Assembly (NCBI GenBank): GCA_017461005.1
Contig: JAFTZU010000115.1
Coordinates: 1-46,988 of the forward strand
Direction of reading: 5' to 3'
Length of the DNA stretch: 46,988 nt
From: Clostridia bacterium
Lineage (GTDB): Bacteria; Bacillota; Clostridia; Oscillospirales; Acutalibacteraceae
In this document: piece by piece, positions 23,305-30,676 of the stretch
Layout: each line of letters begins with the position of its first letter
Position numbering within the stretch: position 1 is the stretch's first letter
The notes under the pieces: generated by a model
What the model saw: the letters and a program-made list of their open reading frames with translations, nothing else
Databases searched by the model: none
Told to the model about the DNA's origin: nothing
Program-made: the position numbers and the translations under genes

Positions 23305-23976
23305 ATGTCTTACATGTCCCTCGCCTACATCGGCCTGCTCGTGCAGATCCTCTTCATCTGGGTCGAGCAGCAGAAAAAGTACGTGCCCGCCGTGGCGCTG
23401 AAGGGGACCGCGTCCCTGTTCTTCGTTGTGCTGGGCTTCCTCGGGCTGTCCATCGCCACCCTGCCGTCCTTCGCGAAGGTCGTCGTCGCCGGCCTCGTCT
23501 TCGGCCTCATCGGCGATGTATGCCTCAACCTCCGGTTCGTCCTCGAAAAAGCCGGACAGAAGATCTTCCTCGGCGGCATCCTCGCGTTCCTCATCGGCCA
23601 CATCCTGTACCTCGTGGCCCTCGTTCCCCTCGCCGCCAAACTCTGGGTCTGGCTCATCAGCGGCGTGCTGGTCGCGGCGGCCCTGCTCTACTGGATCCTC
23701 ACCTCTGTCGAAGCGGAGAAGGCTTTCAAGATCTTCGGGGTCGTCTACATCGGCGCCGTCGTCCTCATGACCGCTGTCTCCGTCGGCGTCTATGTCACCC
23801 GCCACACCTCCGGCTCGCTCCTCTACATGCTCGGCGCCATCCTGTTCACGGCGTCCGACGTCATCCTCATCTTCAACACGTTCACGAAGGACGGGAAGGC
23901 GTGGATGCGCCCCGCGAACCTGACGCTCTATTACCTCGGACAGCTGTTCATCGCCCTCAGCATCCAGGCGATGTAA
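23305..23976 (+). CDS. YhhN-family membrane protein (lysoplasmalogenase-like)
   Basis: A 223-residue integral membrane protein with about eight helices. It shows the YhhN/TMEM86 pattern: KGTASLFFV, a GLIGDVCLNL acidic motif in a membrane helix, LGGILAFLIGHILYLVAL, and late ASDVILIFNTF. Animal TMEM86 proteins hydrolyse the vinyl-ether bond of lysoplasmalogens, and plasmalogens are common in anaerobic Clostridia, so a similar role is plausible. AAAGGAG upstream. It follows the hydrolase by 33 bases, and the two may form a lipid-remodelling operon. Confidence 0.85.
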   Translation: MSYMSLAYIGLLVQILFIWVEQQKKYVPAVALKGTASLFFVVLGFLGLSIATLPSFAKVVVAGLVFGLIGDVCLNLRFVLEKAGQKIFLGGILAFLIGHILYLVALVPLAAKLWVWLISGVLVAAALLYWILTSVEAEKAFKIFGVVYIGAVVLMTAVSVGVYVTRHTSGSLLYMLGAILFTASDVILIFNTFTKDGKAWMRPANLTLYYLGQLFIALSIQAM

Positions 23977-24005
23977 CACGGCTGCAACAATCGAATCATG
24001 ACCCG

Positions 24006-24034
24006 AAAACCCGCCAAACAAGGCGGGTTTTCTC
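24006..24034 (+). terminator. Intrinsic terminator
   Basis: AAAACCCGCC pairs with GGCGGGTTTT, followed by CTCTATG; a modest T tract. Confidence 0.7.
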
Positions 24035-24076
24035 TATGCCGACAAAAAAATTTTTCAAGAAAAACAAATTAGGGGG

Positions 24077-24134
24077 TTGCAAAATTAAATTGTGCGCAAT
24101 ATAATGAAGGCGAAGAAAACAAATTGTGCTCAAT
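24077..24134 (+). promoter_or_regulatory. Promoter with two palindromic operators, ferritin-like operon
   Basis: TTGCAA (24077-24082), a 17-base spacer and TATAAT (24100-24105). ATTGTGCGCAAT (24089-24100) overlaps the spacer and touches the -10. ATTGTGCTCAAT (24123-24134) lies about 10-20 bases after the expected start site. Both fit ATTGNGCNCAAT. Binding here should block initiation. The form resembles MarR/OhrR-type operators, and a related palindrome occurs at the nitroreductase promoter. Confidence 0.6.
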
Positions 24135-24179
24135 CTAAATGACGCACACGACCACGTTTTCCGGTTAGGAGGCATACTT

Positions 24180-24719
24180 ATGAAAGACTGGAAAGAAGCG
24201 AAACTCGACCTGAAGCAGAAGGTCTCCAAAGTCGCTTTGGAAGGCTCTTCTCTGGTCGGCGTCACCGATAAACAGAAGACGATCCTGGTCCTCCAGGGTG
24301 TCGTCACCAAGGCGGCATCCCAGTCGATGACCCACCGCCTCGAGTCCCGCATGTTCGCAAAACAGGGCTTCACGAAGCTCGCAGAAAAGTACGCGGCCCA
24401 CGCCGCTGAAGAGGCCGAGTCCGTCGAACTCTTCGCGGACCGCATCCTGAACCTCGGCGGAGAGGTCAAACAGCAGGCACAGTCCGCGGTGGAACTCTGC
24501 ACCGACATCGAGGACTTCCTCAAAGCGGACCTCAAAGAGTCCGAAGAGGGCCTCGCCCAGCTCGCCGGCGTCATGGATGCCGGGTTCCTGGACGTCACAT
24601 CGTACGAACTCATGAAAGACTACATCATGGACGAGGAAGAGGACATGTACTGGACCCAGAGCCAGCTCGACATGATCGCAGCCATCGGCAAACAGAACTA
24701 TCTCAGCCATCAGCTTTAA
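24180..24719 (+). CDS. Ferritin-like four-helix protein, first copy
   Basis: A 179-residue, mostly helical protein. Carboxylate/His motifs typical of ferritin-like diiron sites appear as MTHRLESRMFAKQGFTKLAEK then HAAEEAESVELFADRIL, and late DEEEDMYWTQSQLDMI. The overall pattern recalls bacterioferritin/Dps-type proteins, but several ligands differ and it could be a relative that does not store iron. TTAGGAGG precedes the ATG at 24180. A second, shorter homologue follows 31 bases later. An operator-rich promoter suggests redox- or peroxide-responsive expression. Confidence 0.75.
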   Translation: MKDWKEAKLDLKQKVSKVALEGSSLVGVTDKQKTILVLQGVVTKAASQSMTHRLESRMFAKQGFTKLAEKYAAHAAEEAESVELFADRILNLGGEVKQQAQSAVELCTDIEDFLKADLKESEEGLAQLAGVMDAGFLDVTSYELMKDYIMDEEEDMYWTQSQLDMIAAIGKQNYLSHQL

Positions 24720-24750
24720 TTCAAAACAACACTTTATGGAGGTAACTACT

Positions 24751-25209
24751 ATGAGCAACAAAACCAACACTCTCGACGTTTTACAGAAAGTCATCACCGG
24801 CATCGAAGCCCAGAGCCTGACCCACCGCTATGAGGCGAAGGTCCTCGGCGCCCTCGGCTTCAGCAAACTCGCTGAAAAATACAACGACCACGCATCCGAA
24901 GAGCGCGACTTCGCGGACAAGTTCATCGACCGTCTTCTCGACCTCGGCGGCGAACTGAAACAGTGCGGCGCTGCGGCCACCAGCATCACGGACGATGTCG
25001 AAGCGTTCTTCCGTCAGGACAAGAAGGTCTCCGAAGACGGCCTTGAGACCGTCAACGGCATCATGGCTTCCGGCGACCTCGACGTCACCACGTATGAGCT
25101 CTTCAAGGAGTACCTGGCCGACGAGGAAGAGGACCTCTACTGGACCGACAGCCAGCTCGATCTCATCGGGCTCATCGGCAAACAGAACTACCTCGTCAAG
25201 ATGCTGTAA
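24751..25209 (+). CDS. Ferritin-like four-helix protein, second copy
   Basis: A 152-residue homologue of the preceding gene: SLTHRYEAKVLGALGFSKLAE, HASEERDFADKFIDRLLDLG and DEEEDLYWTDSQLDLIGLIG line up with it. It lacks the first copy's 30-residue N-terminal extension. The ATG at 24751 follows ATGGAGG; an ATG at 24736 overlaps that ribosome site and is rejected. The two copies may build a mixed shell or have split functions. A terminator follows. Confidence 0.78.
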   Translation: MSNKTNTLDVLQKVITGIEAQSLTHRYEAKVLGALGFSKLAEKYNDHASEERDFADKFIDRLLDLGGELKQCGAAATSITDDVEAFFRQDKKVSEDGLETVNGIMASGDLDVTTYELFKEYLADEEEDLYWTDSQLDLIGLIGKQNYLVKML

Positions 25210-25247
25210 GCGCCTGACCGGTCGGTAAATCAAAAATTAAACTATGG

Positions 25248-25286
25248 AAATCTCCTCTGTTCATGTATAATAGAGGAGATTTTTGT
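25248..25286 (+). terminator. Intrinsic terminator with embedded TATAAT
   Basis: AAATCTCCTCT (25248-25258) pairs perfectly with AGAGGAGATTT (25272-25282), then TTGTG. The 13-base loop contains TATAAT (25266-25271), which could also be the -10 for malQ. Confidence 0.7.
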
Positions 25287-25296
25287 GCGTTTTGTG

Positions 25297-25307
25297 GGTA
25301 CATCGCC
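25297..25307 (-). repeat. Recurrent intergenic element (GGCGATGTACC variant, minus strand)
   Basis: GGTACATCGCC on the plus strand, in the malQ 5' leader about 27 bases before the start codon. Confidence 0.4.
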
Positions 25308-25333
25308 CCGGCCACACCAAAGGAGAATGCAAC

Positions 25334-26824
25334 ATGGAACGTAGCAGCGGTGTCCTGCTTGCCGTCACGTCCCTGCCCTCGAAGTACGGCATCGGGACCC
25401 TCGGCAAAGAGGCGTTCGCTTTTGCGGACTTTTTGAAAGAAGCCGGCCAGAAGTACTGGCAGGTGCTGCCCCTGGGCCCGACCGGCCTCGGCGACAGCCC
25501 CTACTCGAGTTTCTCGACCTTCGCCGGCAACCCGTACCTCATCGACCTCGAGCTCCTCATCGAAGACGGGCTCCTCACAAAGAAATACGTCGAGTCCTTC
25601 GACTGGGGTGACGACCCCGCCCATGTCGACTATGTCGCCATGAAGGCGAACCGGGAGACCGTCCTGCAGAAGGCGTTCGAGAAGGGCTTCGAGCGTGACC
25701 GGGCCGCCGTCGACCGCTTCGTCGGCGACAACGTCTGGCTGCCGGACTATGCCCTGTTCATGGCGCTCCGCGAGTACTATGACGGCGTCAGCTGGATCGA
25801 CTGGGAGGACCAGGACATCCGCCTGCGCAAGCCGGAGGCCATCCAGAAGTACCGTACCCTCCTCGAGGACCGGGTGAACTATTACACCTACGTGCAGTAC
25901 CTGTTCTTCAAGCAGTGGAACGAGCTGCGCGAGTACGTGAAGAAACTCGGCATCAAGATCATCGGCGATTTACCGATCTACGTCGCGGCGGATTCCGCCG
26001 ACATCTGGCGCGAGCCCCAGTTCTTCCAGCTCGACGAGGAGAACATCCCGAAGAAGGTCGCCGGCGTCCCGCCCGACTACTTCTCGAAGGACGGCCAGCT
26101 CTGGGGCAACCCGCTCTACGACTGGGACACCATGCGCCAGGACGGCTTCGGGTGGTGGATCCGCCGCATCGAAGGCGCCGTCAAGATGTATGACGTCCTC
26201 CGCCTCGACCATTTCCGCGCGTTCGCCTCTTACTGGTCCGTCCCGTATGACGCGGAGACCGCAAAGGAAGGCGAGTGGCACAACGGCCCCGGCATGAGCC
26301 TCTTACGGGTGCTCCGCGACTGGTTCTACGGCACGGAGTTCATCGCCGAAGACCTCGGCATCCTGACTCCGGACGTCGACCAGCTCCTCGAGGACTCCGG
26401 GTTCCCCGGCATGAACATCCTCGAGTTCGCCTTCACGAAGAACGCCGACTCGAAGTACCTGCCCCACCGCTGCAAGCCGAACTCGATCGTCTACACCGGC
26501 ACCCACGACAACGACACGGTCGTCGGCTGGTTCCACGACGAGGAGGTCCCGGAGGAGGACAAACTGGTCGCCAAAGAGTACCTTGGCATCTCCGAGGAAG
26601 AGGGCGCGCACCTCGCGTTCATCCGAGGCGGCATGGGTTCTCCCGCGAACCTGTTCATCGCCCAGATGCAGGACTGGCAGGGCCTCGACGGCTCCTGCCG
26701 CATGAACGTCCCCGGCGTCGCGCTCGGCAACTGGACCTGGCGCATGGAACCCGGTTCTGCAAACGAGGACCTCGCGGTTCTCATGCGGGAATACACGCGC
26801 ATTTTCGGGCGACTCACGAACTGA
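25334..26824 (+). CDS. malQ: 4-alpha-glucanotransferase (amylomaltase, GH77)
   Basis: A 496-residue cytosolic enzyme that moves alpha-1,4-glucan segments between maltodextrins or to glucose. Landmarks are RSSGVLLAVTSLPSKYGIGTLG, WQVLPLGPTGLGDSPYSSFS, DLPIYVAADSADIW, the nucleophile region LRLDHFRAFASYW, the acid region IAEDLGILTPDV, and YTGTHDNDTVVGW. Normal family length. The ATG at 25334 has AAAGGAG upstream. No other maltose genes are nearby, so it is a single-gene unit between terminators. Confidence 0.96.
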   Translation: MERSSGVLLAVTSLPSKYGIGTLGKEAFAFADFLKEAGQKYWQVLPLGPTGLGDSPYSSFSTFAGNPYLIDLELLIEDGLLTKKYVESFDWGDDPAHVDYVAMKANRETVLQKAFEKGFERDRAAVDRFVGDNVWLPDYALFMALREYYDGVSWIDWEDQDIRLRKPEAIQKYRTLLEDRVNYYTYVQYLFFKQWNELREYVKKLGIKIIGDLPIYVAADSADIWREPQFFQLDEENIPKKVAGVPPDYFSKDGQLWGNPLYDWDTMRQDGFGWWIRRIEGAVKMYDVLRLDHFRAFASYWSVPYDAETAKEGEWHNGPGMSLLRVLRDWFYGTEFIAEDLGILTPDVDQLLEDSGFPGMNILEFAFTKNADSKYLPHRCKPNSIVYTGTHDNDTVVGWFHDEEVPEEDKLVAKEYLGISEEEGAHLAFIRGGMGSPANLFIAQMQDWQGLDGSCRMNVPGVALGNWTWRMEPGSANEDLAVLMREYTRIFGRLTN

Positions 26825-26869
26825 CCGCGTGAAACAAATTTTTCATGTTTAAATGTTAAATAAAATACA

Positions 26870-26899
26870 AACCCTGTGGACTTCCCACAGGGTTTTTGT
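26870..26899 (+). terminator. Intrinsic terminator
   Basis: AACCCTGTGG pairs with CCACAGGGTT around five bases, then TTTGTTT. Ends the malQ transcript. Confidence 0.8.
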
Positions 26900-26938
26900 T
26901 TAAGTTGTACGAAATTGAAAATGACGCAGTTTTTTCCT

Positions 26939-26967
26939 TTATTGTGGGGTTTTTCCTGTGTTATAAT
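26939..26967 (+). promoter_or_regulatory. Promoter of ppdK
   Basis: TATAAT at 26962-26967 with a weak TTATTG about 17 bases upstream (26939-26944). AT-rich upstream DNA could compensate. About 50 bases before the ATG. Confidence 0.5.
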
Positions 26968-27018
26968 CCACGCTGTATCCAAATATACATACCAATTTTT
27001 TGCGGAGGGAAAAGCATT

Positions 27019-29667
27019 ATGGCAAAGAAGTATGTCTACCTTTTCAGCGAAGGTAATGCAAACATGCGTGAGATCCTCGGCGGTAAGGGTGCGAACCTTG
27101 CAGAAATGACCAACCTCGGTCTTCCTGTTCCTCAGGGTTTCACCGTTTCCACGGAAGCCTGCACGCAGTACTACGAAGATGGCCGTCAGATCAACGGTGA
27201 CATCCAGGCTCAGATCCTGGACGCTGTTGTCGAACTGGAAAAGATCGCCGGCAAGAAGTTCGGCGACAAGGAGAACCCACTTCTCGTTTCCGTTCGTTCC
27301 GGTGCCCGTGCTTCCATGCCCGGCATGATGGACACCATCCTGAACCTCGGTCTGAACGAGGAAGTCGTTGAGACCCTCGCCAAGAAGTCCGGCAACCCGC
27401 GTTGGGCCTGGGACTGCTACAGACGTTTCATCCAGATGTTCTCCGACGTCGTTATGGAAGTCGGCAAGAAATACTTCGAACAGCTCATCGACGAGATGAA
27501 AGAGAAGAAGGGCGTTACTCAGGACGTCGACCTCGACGCTGACGACCTGAAAGAACTCGCCTTCCAGTTCAAGGAAGAGTACAAGAGCAAGATCGGCGAA
27601 GAATTCCCGTCTGACCCGAAAGTCCAGCTCTTCGAAGCTGTCAAAGCTGTTTTCCGTTCCTGGGACAACCCCCGTGCGAACGTTTACAGACGTGACAACG
27701 ACATCCCGTATTCCTGGGGTACTGCTGTCAACGTCCAGATGATGGCCTTCGGTAACATGGGTGACACCTCCGGTTCCGGTGTTGCTTTCACCCGTGACCC
27801 GGCGACCGGTGAGAACCAGTTCTTCGCGGAAGTTCTTATGAACGCTCAGGGCGAAGACGTCGTTGCCGGTGTCCGTACTCCGATGCACATCGACGCCATC
27901 AAAGAGACCATGCCGGAGATCTACGATCAGCTCCTCGGCATCGCTCACAAGCTCGAGAACCACTACAGAGACATGCAGGACATGGAGTTCACCATCGAAG
28001 ACGGTAAGCTCTACATGCTCCAGACCCGTAACGGTAAGCGTACCGCGAAGGCCGCTCTGAAGATCGCTCACGACCTCGTCAAGGAAGGTAAGATCTCCAA
28101 GGAGAGAGCCATCCTTGCCGTTGACCCGAGAAACCTCGACACCCTGCTCCACGGCTCCTTCGACAAGGCTGCTGTCAAGGGTGCTACCCAGATCGGTAAG
28201 GGCCTCCCGGCTGCCCCCGGCGCTGCTGCCGGTAAGATCGTCTTCTCCGCTGAGGACGCTGTCGAATGGGCTGCCCGTGGCGAGAAAGTCGTTCTCGTCC
28301 GTCTCGAGACCTCTCCGGAAGACATCGAAGGCATGAAGGCTGCTCAGGGTATCCTGACTGCCCGCGGCGGTATGACCTCCCACGCAGCTGTTGTTGCCCG
28401 TGGTATGGGTTCCTGCTGTGTCGCCGGCTGCTCCGAACTCGTCATGGACGAGGACAACAAGACCTTCCAGCTCGGTGGTAAGACCTACAAAGAAGGCGAC
28501 TGCATCTCCTTCGACGGTTCCACCGGTGACATCTACGATGGTCTCCTTCCCGTTCTCGACGGTTCCATCGAAGACGAGGACTTCAAGACCCTCATGCGCT
28601 GGGCGGACGACTTCAGAACCATGAAGGTCCGTACCAATGCCGATACTCCGGAAGACGCCCGCAAGGCCCGTGAGCTTGGCGCAGAAGGCATCGGCCTCTG
28701 CCGTACCGAGCACATGTTCTTCGGCGAAGGCAGGATCGACACCTTCCGCGAAATGATCTGCTCCTCCACCAAGGAAGAGAGAGAAGAAGCTCTCGAGAAG
28801 ATCCTTCCCATGCAGCAGAAAGACTTCGAGCAGCTCTACGAAGCCCTCGAAGGTATGCCTGTCACCATCCGCTTCCTCGATCCGCCTCTCCACGAGTTCG
28901 TTCCGACCGAAGAAGCTGACATCCAGAAGCTCGCTGACGCCAAGGGCAAGACCGTTGAAGAGATCAAGGCTCTCATCCAGGGTCTCCACGAGTTCAACCC
29001 GATGATGGGTCACCGTGGCTGCCGTCTGGCTGTCTCCTATCCGGAGATCGCTGTCATGCAGACCCGTGCCGTCATCCGCGCTGCTATTGCCGTCAACAAG
29101 AGCCACCCGGGTTGGAAGACCATGCCCGAGATCATGATCCCGCTGGTCGGCGAGACCAAAGAGCTCCAGTTCGTCAAGCAGATCGTCATCGACACTGCCA
29201 ACGAAGAGATCGCCAAAGCCGGTGTCAACATGAGCTACCAGGTCGGTACCATGATCGAGATCCCGCGTGCCTGCCTCATCGCCGATGAGATCGCAGCCAA
29301 TGCAGACTTCTTCTGCTTCGGTACCAACGACCTTACCCAGATGACCTACGGCTTCTCCCGTGACGACGCCGCGAAGTTCTTCCCGGACTACTACGACGCC
29401 AAGATCATGGAGAACGATCCGTTCGCCAAGCTTGACCAGAACGGTGTTGGCAAACTCGTGAAGATGGCCCTCGACCTTGGCAAGCCCGCCAACAAGGACC
29501 TGCATGCAGGTATCTGCGGCGAGCACGGCGGCGACCCGACTTCCGTCGAGTTCTGCAACAGCCTCGGCCTTGACTATGTCTCCTGCTCCCCGTTCCGTGT
29601 CCCGATCGCACGCCTTGCTGCTGCACAGGCTGCCATCAAGCAGTCCAACAAGAAGTACAACGCGTAA
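27019..29667 (+). CDS. ppdK: Pyruvate, phosphate dikinase
   Basis: An 882-residue cytosolic enzyme that interconverts pyruvate, ATP and phosphate with PEP, AMP and diphosphate, central to PPi-linked glycolysis in anaerobes. The N-terminal nucleotide-grasp domain starts KYVYLFSEGNANMREILGGK and includes LLVSVRSGARASMPGMMDTI. The central phosphohistidine domain has GGMTSHAAVVARGMG (His near 455). The C-terminal PEP-binding barrel has EGIGLCRTEHMF and FGTNDLTQMTYGFSRDD. The ATG at 27019 follows GGAGGGA. Codon use shifts to T-ending Gly, Arg, Ala and Val codons unlike all neighbours, as expected for a very highly expressed gene. Confidence 0.97.
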   Translation: MAKKYVYLFSEGNANMREILGGKGANLAEMTNLGLPVPQGFTVSTEACTQYYEDGRQINGDIQAQILDAVVELEKIAGKKFGDKENPLLVSVRSGARASMPGMMDTILNLGLNEEVVETLAKKSGNPRWAWDCYRRFIQMFSDVVMEVGKKYFEQLIDEMKEKKGVTQDVDLDADDLKELAFQFKEEYKSKIGEEFPSDPKVQLFEAVKAVFRSWDNPRANVYRRDNDIPYSWGTAVNVQMMAFGNMGDTSGSGVAFTRDPATGENQFFAEVLMNAQGEDVVAGVRTPMHIDAIKETMPEIYDQLLGIAHKLENHYRDMQDMEFTIEDGKLYMLQTRNGKRTAKAALKIAHDLVKEGKISKERAILAVDPRNLDTLLHGSFDKAAVKGATQIGKGLPAAPGAAAGKIVFSAEDAVEWAARGEKVVLVRLETSPEDIEGMKAAQGILTARGGMTSHAAVVARGMGSCCVAGCSELVMDEDNKTFQLGGKTYKEGDCISFDGSTGDIYDGLLPVLDGSIEDEDFKTLMRWADDFRTMKVRTNADTPEDARKARELGAEGIGLCRTEHMFFGEGRIDTFREMICSSTKEEREEALEKILPMQQKDFEQLYEALEGMPVTIRFLDPPLHEFVPTEEADIQKLADAKGKTVEEIKALIQGLHEFNPMMGHRGCRLAVSYPEIAVMQTRAVIRAAIAVNKSHPGWKTMPEIMIPLVGETKELQFVKQIVIDTANEEIAKAGVNMSYQVGTMIEIPRACLIADEIAANADFFCFGTNDLTQMTYGFSRDDAAKFFPDYYDAKIMENDPFAKLDQNGVGKLVKMALDLGKPANKDLHAGICGEHGGDPTSVEFCNSLGLDYVSCSPFRVPIARLAAAQAAIKQSNKKYNA

Positions 29668-29723
29668 CTTCTGCGACACAACGTCGAGCGCAGCTTAACG
29701 GCTGCAACCTGACAACAAAACAT

Positions 29724-29758
29724 GCCCGAGAACTTCGTTTGAAGCTCTCGGGCTTTTT
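29724..29758 (+). terminator. Intrinsic terminator
   Basis: GCCCGAGAACTTC pairs with GAAGCTCTCGGGC (one bulge or mismatch) around GTTT, then TTTTTGTTTT. Confidence 0.85.
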
Positions 29759-29811
29759 GTTTTATGTTCCTTTGGCGATTTGCCGACCATTCTCCGGCTC
29801 GGCGCTGCGCC

Positions 29812-30516
29812 TTACAGCAGCCAGCGCCCTCCGAGACCGAACTCAAAGGAGCCGCCGGCTTCCTCGACGAAGTGGCACTTCGCGATGCCGAGGTCGACGA
29901 GTCCGAAGGTCGAGTCCTCCGGAGCGGTTGCGGTCAGGATGCCGTCGTCATAGTTGAAGTGCGGAGTCTGGGAATTGGCCGCACTCGGGGCGAGGCGGAC
30001 CGATTCCATGCCGTTCATGACCGTCTGAGAGACGTGGCCGACGGCGGTCAGACGCTCGGAGATGGGTTTGTACCGGTCGTGGAGCCGGGCGAGGAGGACG
30101 CGGTCTTTCAGCGCGATCTTCCCGGGATACCCGACCAGGATCAGACAGATGAACTGCTCGCCGGCAGGGACCTCCAGAGCCGATTTGTCGAAGGTGCCGC
30201 CGACCCAGCAGGTGCCGAGTCCCCGGTCGACGAGGTCGAGGACCAGCGCTTCGCCGTGATAGCCGGCTTTTTCAAAGAGGTTCGGCGTGCTCGGGTCGCC
30301 TTTCAGGAGGATGAGGGAACGGACGCCTCGGAACATGCCGTACGAGCTCTTGAAGCCGGAGAAGGCTTTGCTGCCGTCCTCGAGGAACACCGCGTTCAGG
30401 CCGGTTTTCGCGTTGATAGCCGCGACTCTCTGTTCGAGGAACGCGACGTCTTCCGCGCTCAGTGGTTTCGGGTCAAACGTACGAACGGAGTACCGCTCTT
30501 CAATAGCTTTTCTCAT
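29812..30516 (-). CDS. Nitroreductase-family flavoprotein (TM1586-like)
   Basis: A 234-residue FMN-dependent oxidoreductase. The N-terminus MRKAIEERYSVRTFDPKPLS has the typical SxRxF pattern. GYHGEALVLDLVDRGLGTCWVGG is the central helix, and the C-terminal half repeats the fold with VRLAPSAANSQTPHF, as in the TM1586-like putative nitroreductases. The ATG at 30516 is used because in-frame sequence further upstream runs through the promoter. Its promoter contains an AATTGTACACAATT palindrome downstream of the start site, so it is probably under MarR/OhrR-like control. Substrate unknown. Confidence 0.87.
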   Translation of the reverse strand: MRKAIEERYSVRTFDPKPLSAEDVAFLEQRVAAINAKTGLNAVFLEDGSKAFSGFKSSYGMFRGVRSLILLKGDPSTPNLFEKAGYHGEALVLDLVDRGLGTCWVGGTFDKSALEVPAGEQFICLILVGYPGKIALKDRVLLARLHDRYKPISERLTAVGHVSQTVMNGMESVRLAPSAANSQTPHFNYDDGILTATAPEDSTFGLVDLGIAKCHFVEEAGGSFEFGLGGRWLL

Positions 30517-30543
30517 GAAATGCTCTCGCTTTCTGTTCAAATG

Positions 30544-30598
30544 AATTGTACACAATTTATTTATGCTTCTATTATAGCGGCTTTCTCCCGAAAAGCAA
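30544..30598 (-). promoter_or_regulatory. Nitroreductase promoter with OhrR/MarR-like operator
   Basis: On the minus strand, TTGCTT (30593-30598), a 16-base spacer and TATAAT (30571-30576). The perfect 14-bp palindrome AATTGTACACAATT (30544-30557) lies just after the expected start site and closely resembles known OhrR/MarR operators. Confidence 0.65.
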
Positions 30599-30628
30599 TC
30601 TCTGTTAACAAACTGCAGACATAGAAAA

Positions 30629-30658
30629 ACAGCACACCGAAGGGGAGCGGTGTGCTGT
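30629..30658 (-). terminator. Intrinsic terminator of the two-component operon
   Basis: On the minus strand, ACAGCACACCG pairs with CGGTGTGCTGT around eight bases, then TTTTTC. Confidence 0.8.
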
Positions 30659-30676
30659 CTTGCGTTTATAGAAGGA

